Assembly: GCA_028752905.1 (NCBI GenBank)
Contig: JAQNBH010000002.1
Location: forward strand, 28,689,932 to 28,753,931
Reading direction: 5' to 3'
Source of the DNA: Cladorhizidae sp. MBARI D1340-BT2
Lineage: Eukaryota > Porifera > Demospongiae > Poecilosclerida > Cladorhizidae
DNA length: 64,000 bases
Shown here one piece after another: positions 22,801 through 36,600 of this stretch (the first letter of the stretch is position 1; the number at the start of each line of letters is the position of its first letter). The notes under the pieces are model-generated. The model saw only the letters and a program-made list of their open reading frames with translations. It did no database searches and had not been told where the DNA came from. A program made the position numbers and the translations under genes.

Positions 22801-24305
22801 TAAGGTTTGGGATTTTTCCTGGCGTTTTCCAGTTGCCAAAGCGGTGGCCTGCCAGTGAAAACCACTACATTTATTGATAATCTGTTCACATGTTGCAGAT
22901 AAGGGCCTTCTCTATCAGTTGACAAAATCTGGGACTTTGGTCTTGTTAATTAGGGCAGTTATGAATTGTACTCTTACTTGATGCTAAACATGTTCTTGAT
23001 ATTTGCCCTAATTTGGTCTATATGTTTCTCATTTTCCCCCCGAAAATCTTGTTTTTTTGCCGTGAAGCTCATAACTGTTCTACACTTTACCCAAAAAAGA
23101 TAATTTTTATATCACCGAATAGCCCTTCTAATTATCTGTCTTTTATACGTGCCAAAAGTTTGAGTACTCTAAGTATTAGCAAGTTATAGTAATTTGAAGT
23201 GGTAAGGTTTGGGATTTTTCCTGGCGTTTTCCAGTTGCCAAAGCGGTGGCCTGCCAGTGAAAACCACTACATTTATTGATAATCTGTTCACATGTTGCAG
23301 ATAAGGGCCTTCTCTATCAGTTGACAAAATCTGGGACTTTGGTCTTGTTAATTAGGGCAGTTATGAATTGTACTCTTACTTGATGCTAAACATGTTAGCT
23401 TCGTAGATTATCCACACTTCACTGAATAGACTTGTTATACAGCTATTAAGATAGGACTCTCCAAGTGCTCTCTCTTGATACCAAACATCCATATATTCTG
23501 CACACTTCACTGTAATGGACTTGCAAGATAGGTATCTCTCAGTGTTCTCTATCTTGAGCTAAACATGTTAGATTCATAGATTCTCCACACTTCACTGAAT
23601 AGACTTGATATATAGCTCTAAAGGTAGGCCTCTCTCTGTTCTTTCTCTTGATACCAAACATCCGTATATTCCGCATACTTAACAGTAATGGACTTGATAG
23701 AATCACAAGATAGGTTTCTCTCTGCTCTCTCTTGATGCTAAATAGATTCTCCACACTTCACTGAATAAACTTGATATATAGCTATTAAGATAGGTCTCTC
23801 TCTGTGCTCTCTGTTGATATCAAACATCCATAATATTCTGCAAACTTTACTGTAATGAACTTGATATGATTCGAATGATAGGTTTCATTATGTGTTCTCT
23901 ATCTTGATATTTGCCCTAATTTGGTCTATATGTTTCTCATTTTCCCCCCGAAAATCTTGTTTTTTTGCCGTGAAGCTCATAACTTTTCTACACTTTACCC
24001 AAAAAAGATAATTTTTATATCACGGAATAGCTCTTCTAATTATCTGTCTTTTGTACGTGCCAAAATTTTGAGTACTCTAAGTATTAGCAAGTTATGGTGA
24101 TTTGAAGTGGTAAGGTTTGGGATTTTTCCTGGCGTTTTCCAGTTGCCAAAGCGGTGGCCTGCCAGTGAAAAACCACTACATTTATTGATAATCTGTTCAC
24201 ATGTTGCAGATAAGGGCCTTCTCTATCAGTTGACAAAATCTGGGACTTTGGTCTTGTTAATTAGGGCAGTTATGAATTGTACTCTTACTTGATGCTAAAC
24301 ATGTT
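19868..24305 (+). repeat. Tandem duplication, two adjacent 2219-bp B-A-A-B-A copies
   Basis: Copy 1 is 19868-22086 and copy 2 is 22087-24305, directly abutting. Module order and marks match: four-A A-II, A-V with ATAACTGTTC and four A, private-type B, then A-II with the rare TATCACGGAATAG. The rare ACGGAATAG form occurs only at 21684 and 23903, one per copy. The modules flanking the pair (A-V with GTCGTG to the left, ordinary B-2 to the right) do not continue the period. Confidence 0.85.
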
Positions 24306-27300
24306 AGCTTCGTAGATTATCCACACTTCACTGAATAGACTTGTTATACAGCTATTAAGATAGGACTCTCCAAGTGCTCTCTCTTGATACCAAACATCCA
24401 TATATTCTGCACACTTCACTGTAATGGACTTGCAAGATAGGTATCTCTCAGTGTTCTCTATCTTGAGCTAAACATGTTAGCTTCATAGATTCTCCACACT
24501 TCACTGAATAGACTTGATATATAGCTCTAAAGGTAGGCCTCTCTCTGTTCTCTCTCTTGATACCAAACATCCGTATATTCCGCATACTTCACAGTAATGG
24601 ACTTGATAGAATCACAAGATAGGTTTCTCTCTGCTCTCTCTTGATGCTAAATAGATTCTCCACACTTCACTGAATAAACTTGATATATAGCTATTAAGAT
24701 AGGTCTCTCTCTGTGCTCTCTGTTGATATCAAACATCCATAATATTCTGCAAACTTTACTGTAATGAACTTGATATGATTCGAATGATAGGTTTCATTAT
24801 GTGTTCTCTATCTTGATATTTGCCCTAATTTGGTCTATATGTTTCTCATTTTCCCCCCGAAAATCTTGTTTTTTTGCCGTGAAGCTCATAACTTTTCTAC
24901 ACTTTACCTAAAAAAGATAATTTTTATATCACCGGATAGCTCTTCTAATTATCTGTCTTTTGTACGTGCCAAAATTTTAAGTACTCTAAGTATTAGCAAG
25001 TTATGGTGATTTGAAGTGGTAAGGTTTGGGATTTTTCCTGGCGTTTTCCAGTTGCCAAAGCGGTGGCCTGCCAGTGAAAAACCACTACATTTATTGATAA
25101 TCTGTTCACATGTTGCAGATAAGGGCCTTCTCTATCAGTTGACAAAATCTGGGACTTTGGTCTTGTTAATTAGGGCAGTTATGAATTGTACTCTTACTTG
25201 ATGCTAAACATGTTAGCTTCGTAGATTATCCACACTTCACTGAATAGACTTGTTATACAGCTATTAAGATAGGACTCTCCAAGTGCTCTCTCTTGATACC
25301 AAACATCCATATATTCTGCACACTTCACTGTAATGGACTTGCAAGATAGGTATCTCTCAGTGTTCTCTATCTTGAGCTAAACATGTTAGCTTCATAGATT
25401 CTCCACACTTCACTGAATAGACTTGATATATAGCTCTAAAGGTAGGCCTCTCTCTGTTCTCTCTCTTGATACCAAACATCCGTATATTCCGCATACTTCA
25501 CAGTAATGGACTTGATAGAATCACAAGATAGGTTTCTCTCTGCTCTCTCTTGATGCTAAATAGATTCTCCACACTTCACTGAATAAACTTGATATATAGC
25601 TATTAAGATAGGTCTCTCTCTGTGCTCTCTGTTGATATCAAACATCCATAATATTCTGCAAACTTTACTGTAATGAACTTGATATGATTCGAATGATAGG
25701 TTTCATTATGTGTTCTCTATCTTGATATTTGCCCTAATTTGGTCTATATGTTTCTCATTTTCCCCCCGAAAATCTTGTTTTTTTGCCGTGAAGCTCATAA
25801 CTTTTCTACACTTTACCCAAAAAAGATAATTTTTATATCACCGGATAGCTCTTCTAATTATCTGTCTTTTGTACGTGCCAAAATTTTAAGTACTCTAAGT
25901 ATTAGCAAGTTATGGTGATTTGAAGTGGTAAGGTTTGGGATCTTTCCTGGCGTTTTCCAGTTGCCAAAGCGGTGGCCTGCCAGTGAAAACCACTACATTT
26001 ATTGATAATCTGTTCACATGTTGCAGATAAGGGCCTTCTCTATCAGTTGACAAAATCTGGGACTTTGGTCTTGTTAATTAGGGCAGTTATGAATTGTACT
26101 CTTACTTGATGCTAAACATGTTAGCTTCGTAGATTATCCACACTTCACTGAATAGACTTGTTATACAGCTATTAAGATAGGACTCTCCAAGTGCTCTCTC
26201 TTGATACCAAACATCCATATATTCTGCACACTTCACTGTAATGGACTTGCAAGATAGGTATCTCTCAGTGTTCTCTATCTTGAGCTAAACATGTTAGCTT
26301 CATAGATTCTCCACACTTCACTGAATAGACTTGATATATAGCTCTAAAGGTAGGCCTCTCTCTGTTCTCTCTCTTGATACCAAACATCCGTATATTCCGC
26401 ATACTTCACAGTAATGGACTTGATAGAATCACAAGATAGGTTTCTCTCTGCTCTCTCTTGATGCTAAATAGATTCTCCACACTTCACTGAATAAACTTGA
26501 TATATAGCTATTAAGATAGGTCTCTCTCTGTGCTCTCTGTTGATATCAAACATCCATAATATTCTGCAAACTTTACTGTAATGAACTTGATATGATTCGA
26601 ATGATAGGTTTCATTATGTGTTCTCTATCTTGATATTTGCCCTAATTTGGTCTATATGTTTCTCATTTTCCCCCCGAAAATCTTGTTTTTTTGCCGTGAA
26701 GTTCATAACTTTTCTACACTTTACCCAAAAAAGATAATTTTTATATCACCGAATAGCTCTTCTAATTATCTGTCTTTTGTACGTGCCAAAATTTTGAGTA
26801 CTCTAAGTATTAGCAAGTTATGGTGATTTGAAGTGGTAAGGTTTGGGATTTTTCCTGGCGATTTCCAGTTGCCAAAGCGGTGGCCTGCCAGTGAAAAACC
26901 ACTACATTTATTGATAATCTGTTGACATGTTGCAGATAAGGGCCTTCTCTATCAGTTGACAAAATCTGGGACTTTGGTCTTGTTAATTAGGGCAGTTATG
27001 AATTGTACTCTTACTTGATGCTAAACATGTTAGCTTCGTAGATTATCCACACTTCACTGAATAGACTTGTTATACAGCTATTAAGATAGGACTCTCCAAG
27101 TGCTCTCTCTTGATACCAAACATCCATATATTCTGCACACTTCACTGTAATGGACTTGCAAGATAGGTATCTCTCAGTGTTCTCTATCTTGAGCTAAACA
27201 TGTTAGCTTCATAGATTCTCCACACTTCACTGAATAGACTTGATATATAGCTCTAAAGGTAGGCCTCTCTCTGTTCTCTCTCTTGATACCAAACATCCGT

Positions 27301-30300
27301 ATATTCCGCATACTTCACAGTAATGGACTTGATAGAATCACAAGATAGGTTTCTCTCTGCTCTCTCTTGATGCTAAATAGATTCTCCACACTTCACTGAA
27401 TAAACTTGATATATAGCTATTAAGATAGGTCTCTCTCTGTGCTCTCTGTTGATATCAAACATCCATAATATTCTGCAAACTTTACTGTAATGAACTTGAT
27501 ATGATTCGAATGATAGGTTTCATTATGTGTTCTCTATCTTGATATTTGCCCTAATTTGGTCTATATGTTTCTCATTTTCCCCCCGAAAATCTTGTTTTTT
27601 TGCCGTGAAGTTCATAACTTTTCTACACTTTACCCAAAAAAGATAATTTTTATATCACCGAATAGCTCTTCTAATTATCTGTCTTTTGTACGTGCCAAAA
27701 TTTTGAGTACTCTAAGTATTAGCAAGTTATGGTGATTTGAAGTGGTAAGGTTTGGGATTTTTCCTGGCGATTTCCAGTTGCCAAAGCGGTGGCCTGCCAG
27801 TGAAAAACCACTACATTTATTGATAATCTGTTCACATGTTGCAGATAAGGGCCTTCTCTATCAGTTGACAAAATCTGGGACTTTGGTCTTGTTAATTAGG
27901 GCAGTTATGAATTGTACTCTTACTTGATGCTAAACATGTTAGCTTCGTAGATTATCCACACTTCACTGAATAGACTTGTTATACAGCTATTAAGATAGGA
28001 CTCTCCAAGTGCTCTCTCTTGATACCAAACATCCATATATTCTGCACACTTCACTGTAATGGACTTGCAAGATAGGTATCTCTCAGTGTTCTCTATCTTG
28101 AGCTAAACATGTTAGCTTCATAGATTCTCCACACTTCACTGTATAAACTTGATATATAGCTCTAAAGGTAGGCCTCTCTCTGTTCTCTCTCTTGATACCA
28201 AACATCCGTATATTCCGCATACTTCACAGTAATGGACTTGATAGAATCACAAGATAGGTTTCTCTCTGCTCTCTCTTGATGCTAAATAGATTCTCCACAC
28301 TTCACTGAATAAACTTGATATATAGCTATTAAGATAGGTCTCTCTCTGTGCTCTCTGTTGATATCAAACATCCATAATATTCTGCACACTTTACTGTAAT
28401 GGACTTGATATGATTCGAATGATAGGTTTCATTATGTGTTCTCTATCTTGATATTTGCCCTAATTTGGTCTATATGTTTCTCATTTTCCCCCCGAAAATC
28501 TTGTTTTTTTGCCGTGAAGCTCAAAACTTTTCTACACTTTACCCAAAAAAGATAATTTTTATATCACCGGATAGCTCTTCTAATTATCTGTCTTTTGTAC
28601 GTGCCAAAATTTTAAGTACTCTAAGTATTAGCAAGTTATGGTGATTTGAAGTGGTAAGGTTTGGGATCTTTCCTGGCGTTTTCCAGTTGCCAAAGCGGTG
28701 GCCTGCCAGTGAAAACCACTACATTTATTGATAATCTGTTCACATGTTGCAGATAAGGGCCTTCTCTATCAGTTGACAAAATCTGGGACTTTGGTCTTGT
28801 TAATTAGGGCAGTTATGAATTGTACTCTTACTTGATGCTAAACATGTTCTTGATATTTGCCCTAATTTGGTCTATATGTTTCTCATTTTCCCCCCGAAAA
28901 TCTTGTTTTTTTGCCGTGAAGCTCATAACTTTTCTACACTTTACCTAAAAAAGATAATTTTTATATCACCGGATAGCTCTTCTAATTATCTGTCTTTTGT
29001 ACGTGCCAAAATTTTAAGTACTCTAAGTATTAGCAAGTTATGGTGATTTGAAGTGGTAAGGTTTGGGATCTTTCCTGGCGTTTTCCAGTTGCCAAAGCGG
29101 TGGCCTGCCAGTGAAAACCACTACATTTATTGATAATCTGTTCACATGTTGCAGATAAGGGCCTTCTCTATCAGTTGACAAAATCTGGGACTTTGGTCTT
29201 GTTAATTAGGGCAGTTATGAATTGTACTCTTACTTGATGCTAAACATGTTAGCTTCGTAGATTATCCACACTTCACTGAATAGACTTGTTATACAGCTAT
29301 TAAGATAGGACTCTCCAAGTGCTCTCTCTTGATACCAAACATCCATATATTCTGCACACTTCACTGTAATGGACTTGCAAGATAGGTATCTCTCAGTGTT
29401 CTCTATCTTGAGCTAAACATGTTAGCTTCATAGATTCTCCACACTTCACTGAATAGACTTGATATATAGCTCTAAAGGTAGGCCTCTCTCTGTTCTCTCT
29501 CTTGATACCAAACATCCGTATATTCCGCATACTTCACAGTAATGGACTTGATAGAATCACAAGATAGGTTTCTCTCTGCTCTCTCTTGATGCTAAATAGA
29601 TTCTCCACACTTCACTGAATAAACTTGATATATAGCTATTAAGATAGGTCTCTCTCTGTGCTCTCTGTTGATATCAAACATCCATAATATTCTGCAAACT
29701 TTACTGTAATGAACTTGATATGATTCGAATGATAGGTTTCATTATGTGTTCTCTATCTTGATATTTGCCCTAATTTGGTCTATATGTTTCTCATTTTCCC
29801 CCCGAAAATCTTGTTTTTTTGCCGTGAAGTTCATAACTTTTCTACACTTTACCCAAAAAAGATAATTTTTATATCACCGAATAGCTCTTCTAATTATCTG
29901 TCTTTTGTACGTGCCAAAATTTTGAGTACTCTAAGTATTAGCAAGTTATGGTGATTTGAAGTGGTAAGGTTTGGGATTTTTCCTGGCGATTTCCAGTTGC
30001 CAAAGCGGTGGCCTGCCAGTGAAAAACCACTACATTTATTGATAATCTGTTCACATGTTGCAGATAAGGGCCTTCTCTATCAGTTGACAAAATCTGGGAC
30101 TTTGGTCTTGTTAATTAGGGCAGTTATGAATTGTACTCTTACTTGATGCTAAACATGTTAGCTTCGTAGATTATCCACACTTCACTGAATAGACTTGTTA
30201 TACAGCTATTAAGATAGGACTCTCCAAGTGCTCTCTCTTGATACCAAACATCCATATATTCTGCACACTTCACTGTAATGGACTTGCAAGATAGGTATCT

Positions 30301-30665
30301 CTCAGTGTTCTCTATCTTGAGCTAAACATGTTAGCTTCATAGATTCTCCACACTTCACTGTATAAACTTGATATATAGCTCTAAAGGTAGGCCTCTCTCT
30401 GTTCTCTCTCTTGATACCAAACATCCGTATATTCCGCATACTTCACAGTAATGGACTTGATAGAATCACAAGATAGGTTTCTCTCTGCTCTCTCTTGATG
30501 CTAAATAGATTCTCCACACTTCACTGAATAAACTTGATATATAGCTATTAAGATAGGTCTCTCTCTGTGCTCTCTGTTGATATCAAACATCCATAATATT
30601 CTGCACACTTTACTGTAATGGACTTGATATGATTCGAATGATAGGTTTCATTATGTGTTCTCTAT
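24306..30665 (+). repeat. Zone of mostly single-A units with GCGATTTCC lineage
   Basis: Module B starts: 24306, 25215, 26123, 27032, 27941, 29251, 30160. Module A starts: 24812, 25721, 26629, 27538, 28447, 28849, 29757. Five consecutive A-B units of about 909 bp end at the B modules starting 24306, 25215, 26123, 27032 and 27941. Three A-II copies (26629, 27538, 29757) share CTGGCGATTTCC and GAAGTTCATAAC. The one at 26629 also has CTGTTGACATG. The A at 24812 joins an A-I-like 5' part (TTACCTAAAAAAG, CACCGGATAG, TTTTAAG) to an A-II 3' part (GGGATTTTT, five A). Segments 27032-28446 and 29251-30665 correspond at an offset of 2219 bp. Confidence 0.88.
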
Positions 30666-33600
30666 CTTGATATTTGCCCTAATTTGGTCTATATGTTTCT
30701 CATTTTCCCCCCGAAAATCTTGTTTTTTTGCCGTGAAGTTCATAACTTTTCTACACTTTACCCAAAAAAGATAATTTTTATATCACCGGATAGCTCTTCT
30801 AATTATCTGTCTTTTGTACGTGCCAAAATTTTAAGTACTCTAAGTATTAGCAAGTTATGGTGATTTGAAGTGGTAAGGTTTGGGATCTTTCCTGGCGTTT
30901 TCCAGTTGCCAAAGCGGTGGCCTGCCAGTGAAAACCACTACATTTATTGATAATCTGTTCACATGTTGCAGATAAGGGCCTTCTCTATCAGTTGATAAAA
31001 TCTGGGACTTTGGTCTTGTTAATTAGGGCAGTTATGAATTGTACTCTTACTTGATGCTAAACATGTTAGCTTCGTAGATTATCCACACTTCACTGAATAG
31101 ACTTGTTATACAGCTATTAAGATAGGACTCTCCAAGTGCTCTCTCTTGATACCAAACATCCATATATTCTGCACACTTCACTGTAATGGACTTGCAAGAT
31201 AGGTATCTCTCAGTGTTCTCTATCTTGAGCTAAACATGTTAGCTTCATAGATTCTCCACACTTCACTGAATAGACTTGATATATAGCTCTAAAGGTAGGC
31301 CTCTCTCTGTTCTCTCTCTTGAACCAAACATCCGTATATTCCGCATACTTCACAGTAATGGACTTGATAGAATCACAAGATAGGTTTCTCTCTGCTCTCT
31401 CTTGATGCTAAATAGATTCTCCACACTTCACTGAATAAACTTGATATATAGCTATTAAGATAGGTCTCTCTCTGTGCTCTCTGTTGATATCAAACATCCA
31501 TAATATTCTGCAAACTTTACTGTAATGAACTTGATATGATTCGAATGATAGGTTTCATTATGTGTTCTCTATCTTGATATTTGCCCTAATTTGGTCTATA
31601 TGTTTCTCATTTTCCCCCCGAAAATCTTGTTTTTTTGCCGTGAAGTTCATAACTTTTCTACACTTTACCCAAAAAAGATAATTTTTATATCACCGAATAG
31701 CTCTTCTAATTATCTGTCTTTTGTACGTGCCAAAATTTTGAGTACTCTAAGTATTAGCAAGTTATGGTGATTTGAAGTGGTAAGGTTTGGGATTTTTCCT
31801 GGCGTTTTCCAGTTGCCAAAGCGGTGGCCTGCCAGTGAAAAACCACTACATTTATTGATAATCTGTTCACATGTTGCAGATAAGGGCCTTCTCTATCAGT
31901 TGACAAAATCTGGGACTTTGGTCTTGTTAATTAGGGCAGTTATGAATTGTACTCTTACTTGATGCTAAACATGTTAGCTTCGTAGATTATCCACACTTCA
32001 CTGAATAGACTTGTTATACAGCTATTAAGATAGGACTCTCCAAGTGCTCTCTCTTGATACCAAACATCCATATATTCTGCACACTTCACTGTAATGGACT
32101 TGCAAGATAGGTATCTCTCAGTGTTCTCTATCTTGAGCTAAACATGTTAGCTTCATAGATTCTCCACACTTCACTGTATAGACTTGATATATAGCTCTAA
32201 AGGTAGGCCTCTCTCTGTTCTCTCTCTTGATACCAAACATCCGTATATTCCGCATACTTCACAGTAATGGACTTGATAGAATCACAAGATAGGTTTCTCT
32301 CTGCTCTCTCTTGATGCTAAATAGATTCTCCACACTTCACTGAATAAACTTGATATATAGCTATTAAGATAGGTCTCTCTCTGTGCTCTCTGTTGATATC
32401 AAACATCCATAATATTCTGCACACTTTACTGTAATGGACTTGATATGATTCGAATGATAGGTTTCATTATGTGTTCTCTATCTTGATATTTGCCCTAATT
32501 TGGTCTATATGTTTCTCATTTTCCCCCCGAAAATCTTGTTTTTTTGCCGTGAAGCTCAAAACTTTTCTACACTTTACCCAAAAAAGATAATTTTTATATC
32601 ACCGGATAGCTCTTCTAATTATCTGTCTTTTGTACGTGCCAAAATTTTAAGTACTCTAAGTATTAGCAAGTTATGGTGATTTGAAGTGGTAAGGTTTGGG
32701 ATCTTTCCTGGCGTTTTCCAGTTGCCAAAGCGGTGGCCTGCCAGTGAAAACCACTACATTTATTGATAATCTGTTCACATGTTGCAGATAAGGGCCTTCT
32801 CTATCAGTTGACAAAATCTGGGACTTTGGTCTTGTTAATTAGGGCAGTTATGAATTGTACTCTTACTTGATGCTAAACATGTTCTTGATATTTGCCCTAA
32901 TTTGGTCTATATGTTTCTCATTTTCCCCCCGAAAATCTTGTTTTTTTGCCGTGAAGCTCATAACTTTGCTACACTTTACCTAAAAAAGATAATTTTTATA
33001 TCACCGGATAGCTCTTCTAATTATCTGTCTTTTGTACGTGCCAAAATTTTAAGTACTCTAAGTATTAGCAAGTTATGGTGATTTGAAGTGGTAAGGTTTG
33101 GGATCTTTCCTGGCGTTTTCCAGTTGCCAAAGCGGTGGCCTGCCAGTGAAAACCACTACATTTATTGATAATCTGTTCACATGTTGCAGATAAGGGCCTT
33201 CTCTATCAGTTGACAAAATCTGGGACTTTGGTCTTGTTAATTAGGGCAGTTATGAATTGTACTCTTACTTGATGCTAAACATGTTCTTGATATTTGCCCT
33301 AATTTGGTCTATATGTTTCTCATTTTCCCCCCGAAAATCTTGTTTTTTTGCCGTGAAGCTCATAACTTTTCTACACTTTACCTAAAAAAGATAATTTTTA
33401 TATCACCGGATAGCTCTTCTAATTATCTGTCTTTTGTACGTGCCAAAATTTTAAGTACTCTAAGTATTAGCAAGTTATGGTGATTTGAAGTGGTAAGGTT
33501 TGGGATCTTTCCTGGCGTTTTCCAGTTGCCAAAGCGGTGGCCTGCCAGTGAAAACCACTACATTTATTGATAATCTGTTCACATGTTGCAGATAAGGGCC

Positions 33601-36600
33601 TTCTCTATCAGTTGACAAAATCTGGGACTTTGGTCTTGTTAATTAGGGCAGTTATGAATTGTACTCTTACTTGATGCTAAACATGTTAGCTTCGTAGATT
33701 ATCCACACTTCACTGAATAGACTTGTTATACAGCTATTAAGATAGGACTCTCCAAGTGCTCTCTCTTGATACCAAACATCCATATATTCTGCACACTTCA
33801 CTGTAATGGACTTGCAAGATAGGTATCTCTCAGTGTTCTCTATCTTGAGCTAAACATGTTAGCTTCATAGATTCTCCACACTTCACTGAATAGACTTGAT
33901 ATATAGCTCTAAAGGTAGGCCTCTCTCTGTTCTCTCTCTTGATATCAAACATCCGTATATTCCGCATACTTCACAGTAATGGACTTGATAGAATCACAAG
34001 ATAGGTTTCTCTCTGCTCTCTCTTGATGCTAAATAGATTCTCCACACTTCACTGAATAAACTTGATATATAGCTATTAAGATAGGTCTCTCTCTGTGCTC
34101 TCTGTTGATATCAAACATCCATAATATTCTGCAAACTTTACTGTAATGAACTTGATATGATTCGAATGATAGGTTTCATTATGTGTTCTCTATCTTGATA
34201 TTTGCCCTAATTTGGTCTATATGTTTCTCATTTTCCCCCCGAAAATCTTGTTTTTTTGCCGTGAAGTTCATAACTTTTCTACACTTTACCCAAAAAAGAT
34301 AATTTTTATATCACCGGATAGCTCTTCTAATTATCTGTCTTTTGTACGTGCCAAAATTTTAAGTACTCTAAGTATTAGCAAGTTATGGTGATTTGAAGTG
34401 GTAAGGTTTGGGATCTTTCCTGGCGTTTTCCAGTTGCCAAAGCGGTGGCCTGCCAGTGAAAACCACTACATTTATTGATAATCTGTTCACATGTTGCAGA
34501 TAAGGGCCTTCTCTATCAGTTGATAAAATCTGGGACTTTGGTCTTGTTAATTAGGGCAGTTATGAATTGTACTCTTACTTGATGCTAAACATGTTAGCTT
34601 CGTAGATTATCCACACTTCACTGAATAGACTTGTTATACAGCTATTAAGATAGGACTCTCCAAGTGCTCTCTCTTGATACCAAACATCCATATATTCTGC
34701 ACACTTCACTGTAATGGACTTGCAAGATAGGTATCTCTCAGTGTTCTCTATCTTGAGCTAAACATGTTAGCTTCATAGATTCTCCACACTTCACTGAATA
34801 GACTTGATATATAGCTCTAAAGGTAGGCCTCTCTCTGTTCTCTCTCTTGATACCAAACATCCGTATATTCCGCATACTTCACAGTAATGGACTTGATAGA
34901 ATCACAAGATAGGTTTCTCTCTGCTCTCTCTTGATGCTAAATAGATTCTCCACACTTCACTGAATAAACTTGATATATAGCTATTAAGATAGGTCTCTCT
35001 CTGTGCTCTCTGTTGATATCAAACATCCATAATATTCTGCAAACTTTACTGTAATGAACTTGATATGATTCGAATGATAGGTTTCATTATGTGTTCTCTA
35101 TCTTGATATTTGCCCTAATTTGGTCTATATGTTTCTCATTTTCCCCCCGAAAATCTTGTTTTTTTGCCGTGAAGTTCATAACTTTTCTACACTTTACCCC
35201 AATAAGATAATTTTTATATCACCGAATAGCTCTTCTAATTATCTGTCTTTTGTACGTGCCAAAATTTTGAGTACTCTAAGTATTAGCAAGTTATGGTGAT
35301 TTGAAGTGGTAAGGTTTGGGATTTTTCCTGGCGTTTTCCAGTTGCCAAAGCGGTGGCCTGCCAGTGAAAAACCACTACATTTATTGATAATCTGTTCACA
35401 TGTTGCAGATAAGGGCCTTCTCTATCAGTTGACAAAATCTGGGACTTTGGTCTTGTTAATTAGGGCAGTTATGAATTGTACTCTTACTTGATGCTAAACA
35501 TGTTAGCTTCGTAGATTATCCACACTTCACTGAATAGACTTGTTATACAGCTATTAAGATAGGACTCTCCAAGTGCTCTCTCTTGATACCAAACATCCAT
35601 ATATTCTGCACACTTCACTGTAATGGACTTGCAAGATAGGTATCTCTCAGTGTTCTCTATCTTGAGCTAAACATGTTAGCTTCATAGATTCTCCACACTT
35701 CACTGTATAAACTTGATATATAGCTCTAAAGGTAGGCCTCTCTCTGTTCTCTCTCTTGATACCAAACATCCGTATATTCCGCATACTTCACAGTAATGGA
35801 CTTGATAGAATCACAAGATAGGTTTCTCTCTGCTCTCTCTTGATGCTAAATAGATTCTCCACACTTCACTGAATAAACTTGATATATAGCTATTAAGATA
35901 GGTCTCTCTCTGTGCTCTCTGTTGATATCAAACATCCATAATATTCTGCACACTTTACTGTAATGGACTTGATATGATTCGAATGATAGGTTTCATTATG
36001 TGTTCTCTATCTTGATATTTGCCCTAATTTGGTCTATATGTTTCTCATTTTCCCCCCGAAAATCTTGTTTTTTTGCCGTGAAGCTCAAAACTTTTCTACA
36101 CTTTACCCAAAAAAGATAATTTTTATATCACCGGATAGCTCTTCTAATTATCTGTCTTTTGTACGTGCCAAAATTTTAAGTACTCTAAGTATTAGCAAGT
36201 TATGGTGATTTGAAGTGGTAAGGTTTGGGATCTTTCCTGGCGTTTTCCAGTTGCCAAAGCGGTGGCCTGCCAGTGAAAACCACTACATTTATTGATAATC
36301 TGTTCACATGTTGCAGATAAGGGCCTTCTCTATCAGTTGACAAAATCTGGGACTTTGGTCTTGTTAATTAGGGCAGTTATGAATTGTACTCTTACTTGAT
36401 GCTAAACATGTTCTTGATATTTGCCCTAATTTGGTCTATATGTTTCTCATTTTCCCCCCGAAAATCTTGTTTTTTTGCCGTGAAGCTCATAACTTTTCTA
36501 CACTTTACCTAAAAAAGATAATTTTTATATCACCGGATAGCTCTTCTAATTATCTGTCTTTTGTACGTGCCAAAATTTTAAGTACTCTAAGTATTAGCAA

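Larger units (their letters stand above)
18154..24305 (+). repeat. Local expansion marked by private B substitutions
   Basis: Module A starts: 18154, 19063, 19465, 20374, 20776, 21684, 22593, 22995, 23903. Module B starts: 18557, 19868, 21178, 22087, 23397. All five B copies are B-2 with three changes seen nowhere else: GTTAGATTCATAG, GTTCTTTCTCTTG and ATACTTAACAG. A-V and A-II modules alternate around them. Two layers are readable: 18154-19464 with 19465-20775 (1311 bp each), and 19868-22086 with 22087-24305 (2219 bp each). A reverse-strand 71-codon open frame exists only in these five copies and follows from these substitutions. Confidence 0.9.
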
